DNA of 50,181 nt. Source: DAOUAE01 sp034433795 (GTDB lineage: Bacteria; Chloroflexota; UBA6077; FW602-bin22; DAOUAE01). A program made the position numbers and the translations under genes. The notes under the pieces are model-generated. The model saw only the letters and a program-made list of their open reading frames with translations, was not told the DNA's origin and ran no database searches. Where the stretch lies: contig DAOUAE010000067.1 of the NCBI GenBank assembly GCA_034433795.1, forward strand, positions 1 to 50,181. The letters are read 5' to 3'. The first letter of the stretch is position 1. Each line of letters opens with the position of its first letter. This document shows, piece after piece, positions 1 through 7,598 of the stretch.

Positions 1-202
1 GGGGGGGGGGTGGGGGGGGGGGGGGGGGGGCGGCCTTCGGGGGGGTTGGTCCGGGCTCGCCGGCGAAGAGCCAGGTGTGACCGTAGTAGAGGAGAACGGC
101 CACACCGATGAGGACGACCAGGACGCCCAGGAAGGTGGTCGCCAGGGCGAGGTCGTGGACCGAGGCGGGCGAGCGCTGTGGGCGGGTTGGCCCGTAGTCC
201 AT
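1..202 (-). CDS. Partial small single-pass membrane protein (3' end off window)
   Basis: Reading leftward from an ATG at 202, with a GGAGA ribosome-binding site about 8 nt upstream, an open frame runs off the left edge. The visible 67 residues have a short polar N-terminus, then one hydrophobic segment (about residues 18-42, ending in LLYYGHTWLF), then a Gly/Pro stretch that dissolves into poly-proline because the DNA becomes a G run. I do not recognise a family. The poly-proline tail may be an assembly artefact, so the true C-terminus is unknown. It faces the same way as the rnpB/tRNA group. Confidence 0.6.
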   Translation of the reverse strand, partial: MDYGPTRPQRSPASVHDLALATTFLGVLVVLIGVAVLLYYGHTWLFAGEPGPTPPKAAPPPPPPPPP

Positions 203-272
203 GGCTGCTGTCTCCACCGCCGCACCGTCCAGCGTGCGGCAAGAGCGGTACCAGCGGCGCCCGCCGAGGCCG

Positions 273-711
273 CGCACCCGGTGCGGAGGGACGGCTCGCA
301 TACCCCCCATTCTGTATTAGGGGCCATCTGTCTCAGGGCGTCTGACGCCCTGGTGGCCGAAGCCACTGCTTGCCTAACGCAATTGCACCCACCAGCGTTT
401 GCCTGCGCGGCCGCGTTACCGCGGACCGCCCCGGGGTCTTACTCCCGGCTTTCACCCATCACCTGGCCAGGCGGGGCCTGGCCTTCGGCTGGTCTCCTCT
501 CTGTTGCACTTGGCCTCACGCCACAGTTACCCATGGCGTGGCCTGCCTTCTGGTTTCGGCAGGTTGGTTTACCCGCCGCTGGCCGGCGTGGTCGCCCACG
601 CGGGCGTCGCCGTCTTCGGCCGGCGACGCGCGGCGGAAGGTGTGGGGAAGTTCCTCTGACACCGACGCGCGGTGCCAGCGGCCCCAGGGAGCCGTCACCG
701 CACCGGGTGCG
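273..711 (-). ncRNA. rnpB: RNase P RNA, catalytic subunit
   Basis: On the minus strand the sequence carries bacterial RNase P RNA landmarks in order: an AGAGGAA block near the 5' end, AAGTGCAACAGAGAG (the conserved CR-II/CR-III area), GGGTGAAAG, GGAGTAAGAC, GGCAAACGC, and near the 3' end AGACAGATGGCC followed by ACAGAA. The ends pair: a 14-nt strand at 698-711 is complementary to 273-286, giving a long P1 helix that sets the boundaries, and the pairing continues with a shorter GACGGCTC match inside. Length is about 439 nt, normal for type A with extra helices. It matures the 5' ends of tRNAs, and two tRNA genes lie directly upstream on the same strand. Confidence 0.9.
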
Positions 712-730
712 GTCAGACCACTGGGGACAG

Positions 731-759
731 AAAGGCTCGAGGAGCAGCGCCCTCGAGCC
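731..759 (-). terminator. Hairpin terminator after tRNA-Leu
   Basis: On the minus strand a perfect 9-bp stem (GGCTCGAGG with CCTCGAGCC, 8-nt loop) is followed by TTTCT. It sits between tRNA-Leu and rnpB. It would end the tRNA transcript or partly separate it from rnpB. Confidence 0.55.
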
Positions 760-771
760 CGTCCGGCGGTC

Positions 772-859
772 TGGTGCCGAAGGGGAGATTTGAACTCCCA
801 CGGGCGCAAGGCCCACGACGCCCTGAACGTCGCGCGTCTGCCAGTTCCGCCACTTCGGC
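772..859 (-). tRNA. tRNA-Leu (anticodon CAG)
   Basis: The minus strand folds as a class II tRNA. The acceptor stem is GCCGAAG with CTTCGGC, the discriminator is A, and CCA is encoded at 774-772. The anticodon stem is CGACG/CGTCG with loop TTCAGGG, giving anticodon CAG. A long variable arm (GGGCCTTGCGCCC region) and a standard T arm with GTTCAAATC follow. It reads CUG, the Leu codon expected to dominate in this GC-rich genome. Confidence 0.95.
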
Positions 860-865
860 AGCCGG

Positions 866-938
866 TGGAGATGAGGGGACTCGAACCCCTGACCCCAACA
901 CTGCCAGCGTTGTGCTCTCCCAGCTGAGCTACATCCCC
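866..938 (-). tRNA. tRNA-Ala (anticodon GGC)
   Basis: A 73-nt cloverleaf on the minus strand. The acceptor is GGGGATG with CATCTCC (one G-U pair), the D stem GCTC/GAGC, the anticodon stem CAACG/TGTTG with loop CTGGCAG (anticodon GGC), and the T arm AGGGG-TTCGAGT-CCCCT. The discriminator is A. The next three bases read CCG, so CCA is not fully encoded, unlike the neighbouring tRNA-Leu. Confidence 0.95.
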
Positions 939-950
939 ACGGCACCCTTT

Positions 951-980
951 ATTATACCGCACCCCACCCCCGACCGGCAA
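951..980 (-). promoter_or_regulatory. Promoter of the tRNA-Ala/tRNA-Leu(/rnpB) unit
   Basis: On the minus strand, TTGCCG (980-975), an 18-nt spacer and a perfect TATAAT (956-951) lie about 12 nt upstream of the tRNA-Ala 5' end. This is a sigma-70-type promoter in the right place for both tRNAs and perhaps rnpB. Confidence 0.75.
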
Positions 981-1170
981 GGTCCGGGAACACCGGGGTA
1001 TCGCCTGACCATCGGGGCCGGGCCTCTGCCCTCCCGACGAGGCCCGCCTGAACCCGAATGATCTGCGCACCCAGAAATTGCTTCTCCTGCCACAGGCGCC
1101 CGCAGGCGGGGCTTCAAGGCGCCCACCGTGACCCGGTCCACCTATTCCGGCCGAAACCCGCCCGCCTCGG

Positions 1171-1350
1171 TCAGACCGGCCGGGGCGCTGGCCGGCTCAG
1201 CCAGCACCACAGGGCCACCAGCCACCCGTACCACGGACGGTCGGAGGACACCACCCGGTCCGAGCGGGCCAGCCGCTCGCGGGCCGCCTCCGCCTGCAGA
1301 GCCCGGGCCCGGAAGCGGGCCAGCTGCTCACAGGTATACCAATCGCTCAT
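1171..1350 (-). CDS. Small hypothetical protein, 59 aa
   Basis: The start is the ATG at 1350 (MSDWYTC...), preceded by an AGAGAG ribosome-binding site. A more distal in-frame ATG at 1371 is less well placed. The protein has an Arg/Glu/Ala-rich amphipathic N-terminal half likely to be helical, and a C-terminal hydrophobic stretch (WYGWLVALWCWL) that could be a short membrane anchor. No function is recognised. The codon choice looks coding. About 230 bp between this gene and the tRNA promoter holds nothing else I can support. Confidence 0.6.
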   Translation of the reverse strand: MSDWYTCEQLARFRARALQAEAARERLARSDRVVSSDRPWYGWLVALWCWLSRPAPRPV

Positions 1351-1760
1351 TGAGCATCTCTCTTTTCTCACTGACCACCCGCCTCCAGACGGATCCCAGC
1401 GGCCGGCCCCCCTTCACATGAGGCGGCCCTGACCATATGGTCAGATTCTATCAGATTCTATGAGCGAACGCCCGCTCCTTTTCCCTTGAACAGATGAGTA
1501 TTCTTCCGCAAAAAGCCGCCGCGCCGGCCCGCCGACTCTCCCTCAGGCCCTCCACGGGGGCGAACGGTCAGGTCCGGCAGACGCTGGTCAGGCCCGGCCG
1601 GTTGTCGTCGGCCGTCCGGCACCGGTTCGGAGGCCCGCACCGCGCGGGTGGCCCGGGCCACGGCGTCGCGGTGCCCACCCTCAGCGGATCTCCCCTCTCG
1701 TCGGGGGCGGCGGGCTCTGGTATAATAGGGGAGGCGGAACATGCGTTCGGGTAGGGCGCG
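1351..1760. other. Intergenic region with palindrome and direct repeat
   Basis: This is 410 bp without a supported gene. It contains a perfect 14-bp palindrome TGACCATATGGTCA at 1430-1443, followed directly by two copies of the decamer tcagattcta. Together these look like an operator upstream of the leftward small gene. Near the right end is the ruvB promoter element. A plus-strand open frame from 1494 has no credible ribosome-binding site and looks like chance. Confidence 0.4.
1718..1726 (+). promoter_or_regulatory. Extended -10 promoter of ruvB
   Basis: TGG followed by TATAAT (1721-1726) is an extended -10 element about 35 bp before the ruvB ATG. No good -35 hexamer is visible. Confidence 0.6.
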
Positions 1761-2828
1761 ATGGGTGACCGCCTGGTCTCGCCGACCAGCCGTGACGAGG
1801 AAGCGGCGCTGGACGCCAGCCTGCGCCCACGGCGGCTGGACGAGTACATCGGGCAGGACCGGGTTCGTGAGAACCTGAAGATCTTCATCGCCGCCGCCAA
1901 GGCGCGGGGTGAGGCGCTGGACCACGTCCTGCTCTACGGCCCGCCGGGCCTGGGCAAGACCACCCTCTCGATGGTCATCGCCAACGAGATGGGCGTGCAG
2001 ATCAAGATCACCTCCGGTCCCGCCCTGGTCATCCCCGGCGACCTGGCCGCCCTCCTGACCACCCTCCAGCCCGGCGACATCCTCTTTATCGACGAGATCC
2101 ACCGCCTGAGCCGGGTGGTCGAGGAGACCCTCTACCCGGCCATGGAGGACTTCGCCCTGGATATGGTCCTGGGCAAGGGGATGGCCGCCAAAAGCCTGCG
2201 CCTCAAACTGCCCCGCTTCACCCTCATCGGCGCCACCACCCGCCCGGCTCTCCTGAGCTCGCCGCTGCGCGACCGCTTCGGCGCCGTCTACCGCCTCGAC
2301 TACTACGACCAGGCCGCCCTGGAACAGATCGTCCGCCGCTCAGCCCGGATCCTGGGCGTGGCCATCGACGAGGAGGGCACCGCCGAGATCGCCCGCCGGG
2401 CCCGGGGCACCCCCCGCATCGCCAACCGGCTCCTCCGCCGGGTGCGCGACTACGCGCAGGTGCGGGCCGGGGGCATCATCACCGGTCCGGTCGCCCGCGA
2501 GGCCCTGACCCTGCTCGACATCGACCCGCTGGGCCTGGACGAGGTCGACCGCAAACTGCTGCGGGCCCTCATCGAGAAGTTCGGCGGCGGGCCGGTCGGG
2601 CTGGAGACGCTGGCGGCGGCGATCAGCGAGGAGCCGGACTCGGTGATGGACGTCTACGAGCCCTACCTTCTGCAACTGGGGTTCATCGCCCGCACCCCGC
2701 GGGGGCGGGTGGCCACCGCCCTGGCCTACCGGCACCTCGGCCTCCCGCCCCCGGTCCGGGAGACCGCGGCCCAACTGTCGCTCTTCGACGCGACCGATGG
2801 CTCCGCCGCGCCCGCCGAGCCGGCTTGA
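1761..2828 (+). CDS. ruvB: Holliday junction branch-migration ATPase RuvB
   Basis: 355 aa, normal RuvB length. RuvB hexamers drive branch migration of Holliday junctions together with RuvA, before RuvC cleavage. Visible: the N-terminal LRPRRLDEYIGQ signature, Walker A GPPGLGKT at residues 60-67, Walker B ILFIDEIHRL at about 107-116, the sensor-1 region GATTRPALLSSPLRDRFG, and a C-terminal winged helix (ALIEKFGGGPVGLETLA, then a PYLLQLGFIARTPRGR-type motif). The start ATG follows an extended -10 promoter. ruvA and ruvC are not adjacent. The C-terminus has a short Ala/Pro tail that overlaps a small gene in another frame. Confidence 0.97.
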   Translation: MGDRLVSPTSRDEEAALDASLRPRRLDEYIGQDRVRENLKIFIAAAKARGEALDHVLLYGPPGLGKTTLSMVIANEMGVQIKITSGPALVIPGDLAALLTTLQPGDILFIDEIHRLSRVVEETLYPAMEDFALDMVLGKGMAAKSLRLKLPRFTLIGATTRPALLSSPLRDRFGAVYRLDYYDQAALEQIVRRSARILGVAIDEEGTAEIARRARGTPRIANRLLRRVRDYAQVRAGGIITGPVAREALTLLDIDPLGLDEVDRKLLRALIEKFGGGPVGLETLAAAISEEPDSVMDVYEPYLLQLGFIARTPRGRVATALAYRHLGLPPPVRETAAQLSLFDATDGSAAPAEPA

Positions 2829-2970
2829 GGCCGCGCTGGACGCCTGCGCGGTCTGGGCCACCCTGGCCATCGCCTATGGCGTCTTCGGCGTCATCCTGGT
2901 CCTGCGGCTGCTGCAGGCCGCCCGTCGCCTGGTCCGGGGCCTCCTCACGGGCGCGCTGTCTGACCGCTAG
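2797..2970 (+). CDS. Small membrane protein, 57 aa, overlapping ruvB
   Basis: An ATG at 2797, inside the 3' end of ruvB in another frame, opens 57 codons to a TAG at 2968. The peptide has a polar start, one clear hydrophobic segment (about residues 19-39, AVWATLAIAYGVFGVILVL), then an Arg-rich segment, so it should sit N-out/C-in by the positive-inside rule. No family is recognised. Translational coupling to ruvB is plausible given the 32-bp overlap. It overlaps the 3' end of the convergent SIS gene by 26 bp. No strong ribosome-binding site is visible, which lowers confidence. Confidence 0.5.
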   Translation: MAPPRPPSRLEAALDACAVWATLAIAYGVFGVILVLRLLQAARRLVRGLLTGALSDR

Positions 2971-3529
2971 GGCCCGCGGCCTCGTCGCGCAGACAGCTCA
3001 CCAGCAGGTGCAGCAGGACCAGGTGGGCGTCCTCGATGTGCTGCATGTTCTGGCTGGGCACCACCAGGCAGTAGCGGCAGAGTCGCCGCAGGTCGCCCCC
3101 GTCGAATCCGGTCAGACCGACGGTCACCGCGTCGCGGGCGTTGGCCGCCTCGACCGCCCGTCGGACGTTCTCCGAACGGCCGCTGGCGCTGATGGCGATG
3201 ACCAGATCGCCGGGCTGGACCAGCGTGGCCACGATCTCGGCCAGGGCCTCGGCGTAGGAGCGGTCGTTGGCCCAGGCGGTCAGCAGCGGGATGTTGTCGG
3301 TCAGGGCGATGGCCCGCAGACGCGGGCCGCCGGCCGCCCCGGCCGTCTTGGCCAGGTCGCAGACGAAGTGGGCCGCGGTGCTGGCGCTGCCGCCGTTGCC
3401 CAGCAGATAGACGGTCCGGCCCTCCGCCCGGGCCTGACGCAGCAGGGCGAGGAGCGTGGCGATCTCGGCCCGGGGCAGGGCCTGGAGAGTGCGGCCGAGG
3501 GCGGTCAGATAGGTCTCAATCGGGTCCAT
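2945..3529 (-). CDS. SIS-domain phosphosugar isomerase (GmhA-like)
   Basis: 194 aa from the ATG at 3529 (MDPIETYLTALGRTL). The single SIS domain shows the sugar-phosphate loop LLGNGGSASTAAHF at residues 42-55, the ISASGRSENV motif in the middle and HIEDAHLVLLHL near the C-terminus. Together these are the pattern of GmhA (sedoheptulose-7-phosphate isomerase) and DiaA-like proteins. The start overlaps the end of the upstream kinase gene by 14 bp, so the two are translated as an operon. With a sugar kinase as partner, a role in converting a phosphorylated sugar is more likely than LPS heptose synthesis, but the substrate cannot be read from the sequence. Confidence 0.85.
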   Translation of the reverse strand: MDPIETYLTALGRTLQALPRAEIATLLALLRQARAEGRTVYLLGNGGSASTAAHFVCDLAKTAGAAGGPRLRAIALTDNIPLLTAWANDRSYAEALAEIVATLVQPGDLVIAISASGRSENVRRAVEAANARDAVTVGLTGFDGGDLRRLCRYCLVVPSQNMQHIEDAHLVLLHLLVSCLRDEAAGPSGQTARP

Positions 3530-5033
3530 CACGCTCTCCGGCCAGGCGGCGCTGGAGCGCCGCGATCGTCGGGAAGTCGGGCTGCAGGTGCCAGTAGACC
3601 TGCCAGTAGAGCCGGTAGAGGCTCTCGTAGAGCGCCTGGCGCTCGGGCTGGGGCTGGACCTCGTCGGCTGTCCCGACCAGCGAGGCCCCGGCCTCCAGCG
3701 AGGGGAGCCGCTCCAGGGCCCGCAGGGCCAGCAGGGCCGCGCCATAGGCCGAGGCCTCGCTGACCGTCGGCCGGCGGAGCGGCCAGCCCAGGACATCGGC
3801 CAGGGTTTGGGTCCACAGGGGAGAGTGGAGAAGGCCCCCGGTCAGCCGGACCTCGACCGGCGGCCCGGCCACGGCGGCCACGGCCTCGGCCACGCTGCGC
3901 AGCCGGAAGCAGACCCCCTCGACCATGGCCCGCAGGAGATGGCGCCGGTTGTGCTCGAGGCTGAGACCGACGAACAGACCACGGGCGTCGGCGTTCCAGT
4001 AGGGCGAACGCTCGCCGGTCAGAAAGGGCAGACAGAGGAGCCCCCCCGCACCCGGCGGGGCCTCGGCGGCCAGCTGCTCGGCCGCGTCCTCCGTCAACCC
4101 CAGGACCTGCTGGGCCAGCCAGCGGTAGGCTAGCCCGGCGTTGTTGATGGCTCCGCCGGCCACCCAGCGTCCCTCGGCCAGATAGTAGCACCAGGTGCGC
4201 TGCTCGGGGTCGGTCCGCGGCGCGGGGAGAACCGCCCGCACCGCCCCGCTGGTGCCGACCGTGGCCGTCAGCTGGCCCGGACCGATCCCCCCGGCTCCCA
4301 GGCAGGCCAGGGGGCCATCGCCGGCGCCGGGGACCAGCACGACCTCCGGCGACAGCCCCAGCGTCCGGGCCGCCACCGGCCGGAACGGCAGACGAGCGGT
4401 CGGGGCGACCGGTTCGCTCAGACGGTCGGGGTCCAGCCCGGCCAGGTCGAGGGCGGCCGGCAGCCAGGTCAGCCGGCGCAGATCGAAGAGGCCGGTGCCC
4501 GAGGCCAGCGAGTGATCGATCACCCACCGCCCGGTCCAGTGGTACAGAACGTACTCCTTGAGCGAGACGAAGCGGGCGGCCCGGGCGAAGATCTCGGGAG
4601 CCCGCTCCCGGAACCAGCGGGCTTTGGCCAGGGGATAGAGGGGATGAGGAGGACAACCGGTCAGCGGGTAGAGAGCCTGCCAGGAATCGGCGATGGCCCG
4701 GGCCTGGGCGGCGGCCCGGCTGTCGGCCCAGGTCAGGGCCCGCCCGAGCGGCCGGCCGGCGGCGTCCACCGCCAGCAGGCTGTGCAGCACCCCGCTCAGG
4801 GCCAGCGCCCGGACGGCCGCGGGCGGCCGACCGCTCTGGGCCAGGGCCTGGCGAACAGCCTGACTGGCCCCCGCCAGGACCTCATCGGCCTCCTGCTCGG
4901 CCCAGTCGGTGCGGGGGGCGAAGAGGTGGTAGGCGGTGCCGGCCTGGGCGAGAATCTGGCCGTCGCTCCCGACCAGCACCGCCCGGGCGCCGCTCGTCCC
5001 CAGGTCCACTCCCAGCACGCAGTCGCTTGTCAT
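3516..5033 (-). CDS. FGGY-family sugar kinase, probably gluconokinase
   Basis: 505 aa from the ATG at 5033 (MTSDCVLGVDLGTSG). The FGGY carbohydrate kinase fold is shown by the N-terminal phosphate-1 motif GVDLGTSGARAVL, LTWADSRAA in the sugar-binding domain, GAGDGPLACLG at the start of the second ATPase half, TVGTSGAVR, and the FGGY signature area LPFLTGERSPYWNADARG and LTGGLLHSPLW. The arrangement resembles GntK-type gluconokinases of the FGGY family more than xylulokinases, but that distinction is an inference. Longer frames reaching 5381 are ruled out by the promoter elements just upstream. The next gene in the operon is the SIS isomerase. Confidence 0.85.
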   Translation of the reverse strand: MTSDCVLGVDLGTSGARAVLVGSDGQILAQAGTAYHLFAPRTDWAEQEADEVLAGASQAVRQALAQSGRPPAAVRALALSGVLHSLLAVDAAGRPLGRALTWADSRAAAQARAIADSWQALYPLTGCPPHPLYPLAKARWFRERAPEIFARAARFVSLKEYVLYHWTGRWVIDHSLASGTGLFDLRRLTWLPAALDLAGLDPDRLSEPVAPTARLPFRPVAARTLGLSPEVVLVPGAGDGPLACLGAGGIGPGQLTATVGTSGAVRAVLPAPRTDPEQRTWCYYLAEGRWVAGGAINNAGLAYRWLAQQVLGLTEDAAEQLAAEAPPGAGGLLCLPFLTGERSPYWNADARGLFVGLSLEHNRRHLLRAMVEGVCFRLRSVAEAVAAVAGPPVEVRLTGGLLHSPLWTQTLADVLGWPLRRPTVSEASAYGAALLALRALERLPSLEAGASLVGTADEVQPQPERQALYESLYRLYWQVYWHLQPDFPTIAALQRRLAGERDGPD

Positions 5034-5042
5034 CGCAGGGGT

Positions 5043-5072
5043 ATTATGCCACAGACCGGCCCGGTCTGTCCG
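5043..5072 (-). promoter_or_regulatory. Sugar-kinase promoter with palindromic operator; near-leaderless
   Basis: On the minus strand a CATAAT -10 (5048-5043) lies only 10-15 nt upstream of the kinase ATG, so the mRNA would have almost no 5' leader. The likely -35 is CGGACA (5072-5067) with an 18-nt spacer. The spacer holds a perfect 19-bp palindrome, ACAGACCGG-c-CCGGTCTGT (5051-5069), a strong candidate repressor site. Confidence 0.6.
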
Positions 5073-5109
5073 GTCCGCGTCGGCGGCGGCCGGCGCGCTG
5101 ACAGCAGGG

Positions 5110-5138
5110 TTGCCAGCGGCCGCCGGCTGTGTCACAAT
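5110..5138 (+). promoter_or_regulatory. Promoter, TTGCCA-N17-CACAAT
   Basis: Plus-strand hexamers TTGCCA (5110-5115) and CACAAT (5133-5138) are separated by 17 nt, facing away from the kinase promoter. They are well placed for the small gene at 5167 and the oxidoreductase behind it. Confidence 0.5.
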
Positions 5139-5166
5139 GAGGACGACAGGACAGGAGCTGCGGACG

Positions 5167-5298
5167 ATGCCTGGACCGCGTCGTGCCCGAACCGGGCGGG
5201 TCTCGCGGGCCTTCGCCCTCCTCGCCCTGCTGGTCATTCTCTCGCTGCTCTGCGGGCTGGTTGTCGAGGCTATCCGTCTGACCGGCCCGCCCCGCTGA
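5167..5298 (+). CDS. Small single-pass membrane protein, 43 aa
   Basis: The ATG at 5167 follows an AGGAG ribosome-binding site (5153-5157, 9-nt spacing). The 43-residue product has a basic N-terminus (PRRARTGRVSR), one membrane segment (about residues 15-36) and a short tail. No function is recognised. It is first in a likely operon with the oxidoreductase that starts 33 nt after its stop codon. Confidence 0.6.
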   Translation: MPGPRRARTGRVSRAFALLALLVILSLLCGLVVEAIRLTGPPR

Positions 5299-5331
5299 GG
5301 CGGGCCGAGATCCTGGAACAGGAGCACGCTG

Positions 5332-6423
5332 GTGGACCGGATCGGGTTTGGCGTCATCGGCTGCGGAGCCATTGCCAACATCTGGTATCTCCCGCAACTG
5401 CAGCGCCTGGCCGACCAGGGGATCGAACTGGTGGCCGTGGCGGACCTTGTGGCCGAGAAGGCCGAGGCGGCCCGGGCCCGCTACGGCGCCCGGCTGGCCA
5501 CCACCGATTACCGCGAGGTGCTGGAGCGGCCCGACATCCAGGCGGTGGTCATCGCCACCACCATCGCCACCCACGCCCCCATCGCCATTGAGGCCCTGCG
5601 GGCCGGCAAGCACGTCCTGCTGCAGAAACCCATCGCCACCAGCCTGGCCGAGGCCGACCAGGTGATCGCCGCCGCCCGGGCCAGCGGCTGTAAACTTCAG
5701 GTCGAGCCGGCCCACCGCCTGCACCCGCTGGCCCAGCGGGCCCGCCACCTCATCGCCGAGGGAGCCATCGGCCAGGTCTGCCTGGTCAAGGCCCGCAGCG
5801 CCCACGGCGGCCCGCCCGACCGGCCCTGGTTCTACCGCCGTGACCAGGGCGGCAGCGTGGTCTTCGACATGGGCGTCCACGCCCTGCACTGGCTCCTGGC
5901 GGTGGCCGGTCCGGCCCGCCGGGTCACCGCCTTCGCCCGCACCAGCGTCCCGGTCCGGACCGTCAACGGCCAGCCGGTCGAGGTGGACATCGAGGACAAT
6001 GCGGTTCTCCTTCTCGATCTCCAGAACGGGGCGCTGGGGGTGGTGGTCACCAACTACTGCACCCAGGCCCAGCTGGTGCCCCAGGTCGAGATCTACGGCA
6101 CCGCCGGCACCCTGTACCTCAACGCCCCTCAGGGAGGGCTCCTCCTCTACAGCCAGCGGGCCCAGTACTGCGGCGAATCGGGCTGGCTGGTGGCCACCCG
6201 CGAGGTCGGCCACCAGGCCCGCGTGCTCGACGTCGCCGGGCTGCGCGATACCCCGACCATGCGGGCGGTCTCCAGTCTGGAGCACTTCATCGAATGCCTG
6301 CGCACCGGCCGTGACCCGGTGCCCAGCGGCGAGGACGCCCGCCACACACTGGAGATCATGGTCCGGGCCCTGACGGCCGCCGAGACCGGTCAGGCCCAGA
6401 CCCTGACCACCACGACCGCGTGA
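5332..6423 (+). CDS. Gfo/Idh/MocA family NAD(P)-dependent oxidoreductase
   Basis: 363 aa, starting at a GTG with an AGGAG site upstream. The N-terminal Rossmann domain shows FGVIGCGAIANIWYLP at residues 6-21 (GxGxxA dinucleotide loop). The conserved substrate-domain entry KHVLLQKPIATS sits around residues 92-103, where Gfo/Idh/MocA enzymes have the EKP motif; here Glu is replaced by Gln. The GSVVFDMGVHALHWLL helix carries the expected D-x-x-x-H. Members oxidise or reduce sugars, inositols and similar polyols. The substrate is not evident. The neighbouring sugar kinase and SIS isomerase suggest a sugar catabolic context, though they are divergently transcribed. Confidence 0.92.
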   Translation: MDRIGFGVIGCGAIANIWYLPQLQRLADQGIELVAVADLVAEKAEAARARYGARLATTDYREVLERPDIQAVVIATTIATHAPIAIEALRAGKHVLLQKPIATSLAEADQVIAAARASGCKLQVEPAHRLHPLAQRARHLIAEGAIGQVCLVKARSAHGGPPDRPWFYRRDQGGSVVFDMGVHALHWLLAVAGPARRVTAFARTSVPVRTVNGQPVEVDIEDNAVLLLDLQNGALGVVVTNYCTQAQLVPQVEIYGTAGTLYLNAPQGGLLLYSQRAQYCGESGWLVATREVGHQARVLDVAGLRDTPTMRAVSSLEHFIECLRTGRDPVPSGEDARHTLEIMVRALTAAETGQAQTLTTTTA

Positions 6424-6433
6424 GGGCCGGCCG

Positions 6434-7588
6434 ATGCCGATCGCCATTCGCATGCCGCAACTGGGCGAGTCGGTGGCCGAGGGCACGGTCAGCCGCTGGC
6501 TGAAACGGCCCGGCGAACCGGTCCGCAAGGACGAGCCCCTGGTCGAGATCGTCACCGACAAGGTCACCGCCGAGATCCCGGCCCCGGCCGACGGTGTCCT
6601 GGCCGAGATCCTGGTGGCCGAGGGCCAGACGGTGCCGGTGGGGACCGAGATCGCCCGCCTGGCCGAGAGCCAGCCCACGGCCGCCAGCCCGTCTGTGTCC
6701 ATCCCGACCGCCTCCCCGGCCGGGGGCCCCCGGCCGGGCTTTCTCTCGCCGGCGGTCCGCCGGCTGCTGCGCGAGCACGGCCTCGACCCGCGACAGATCC
6801 CGGCCACCGGACAGGGTGGGCGGCTGACCAGAGAGGACGTTCTCCGCTACCTGGCGGCCCAGGCCGCCACCCCGCCGGCGGCTCCGGCGGAGGAAGAGGT
6901 CCTGCCGCTCAGCCCCATGCGGCGGGCCATCGCCGCCCATCTGACCCAGGCGGCCCAGACCATCCCCATGGCCTGGCTGATGGTCGAGGCCGACCTCACC
7001 GGGCTGGTCCGCTGGCGCGAGCAGGAGAAGGAGGCGTGGGCCCGGCGCTACGGGGTGCCGATCACCTACCTGGCCTTCGTGGCCCGGGCGGCGGTCGAGG
7101 CGCTGGGCGAAATCCCCCGGCTGAACGCCGTCTGGGCGGGGGATCGGATCGTGCAGCGACGGGCGGTGCATCTGGGGGTGGCGGTGGCCCTGGACGACGG
7201 GCTGGTGGTGCCGGTGATCCGGGCGGCCGACCGGCTGAGCATCGTCGGGCTGGCCCGGGCCATCCACGATCTGGCCGAGCGGGCCCGGACCGGCCGGCTC
7301 GGGCCCGAGGACCTGCAGGGAGCCACCTTCACCCTCAACAACACCGGTGCCTTCGGGTCGGTCCTCTCCTGGCCGATCCTGCCGGTGGGGCAGGCAGCCA
7401 TTATGACGCTGGAGCGGATCACCTGGCGCCCGGTGGTGGTCGAGGGTGATAAAATAGCGATACGGGCGCTCGTCAATCTCTGCCTGACCTTCGACCACCG
7501 GGTACTGGACGGCGCGCTGGCCGGGCGGTTCCTGCAGAGCGTCCGGCGGCGCCTGGAGGCGATGGGCCCGCAGACGGCCCTGGACTGA
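6434..7588 (+). CDS. 2-oxo acid dehydrogenase E2 (dihydrolipoyl acyltransferase)
   Basis: 384 aa with the three E2 domains. The N-terminal lipoyl domain has Lys43 in the TDKVTAEIPAPADG turn as the lipoylation site. A Pro/Ala linker follows. Then comes a peripheral-subunit-binding domain (LSPAVRRLLREHGLDPRQI...GRLTREDVLRYL). The catalytic domain ends in FDHRVLDG with active-site His355 and Asp359. It moves acyl groups from E1 to CoA in a pyruvate- or branched-chain-type complex. No E1 or E3 gene is next to it. Instead lipA and lipB follow immediately, the enzymes that install its lipoyl group. It starts 10 nt after the oxidoreductase. Confidence 0.92.
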   Translation: MPIAIRMPQLGESVAEGTVSRWLKRPGEPVRKDEPLVEIVTDKVTAEIPAPADGVLAEILVAEGQTVPVGTEIARLAESQPTAASPSVSIPTASPAGGPRPGFLSPAVRRLLREHGLDPRQIPATGQGGRLTREDVLRYLAAQAATPPAAPAEEEVLPLSPMRRAIAAHLTQAAQTIPMAWLMVEADLTGLVRWREQEKEAWARRYGVPITYLAFVARAAVEALGEIPRLNAVWAGDRIVQRRAVHLGVAVALDDGLVVPVIRAADRLSIVGLARAIHDLAERARTGRLGPEDLQGATFTLNNTGAFGSVLSWPILPVGQAAIMTLERITWRPVVVEGDKIAIRALVNLCLTFDHRVLDGALAGRFLQSVRRRLEAMGPQTALD

Positions 7589-7598
7589 GGAGAACGCC

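Noticed and set aside
273..711. Possible tmRNA or 6S RNA at this position
   Set aside because: The AAGTGCAACAGAGAG, GGGTGAAAG and ACAGA blocks in this order are specific to RNase P RNA, and no tag-peptide frame or Ala-tRNA-like domain is present.
1494..1754. 86-aa plus-strand frame before ruvB
   Set aside because: No ribosome-binding site, Arg/Ala/Gly shadow composition, and it runs through the ruvB promoter.
3516..5381. Kinase start at 5381 giving 621 aa
   Set aside because: The extra N-terminus is Arg/Ser/Pro shadow sequence crossing two promoters, and the FGGY domain begins exactly at the ATG at 5033.
5044..6807. 587-aa minus-strand open frame
   Set aside because: It is antisense to the oxidoreductase and E2 genes, is Gly/Asp/Gln-rich in the way of GC-rich shadow frames, and has no family motif.
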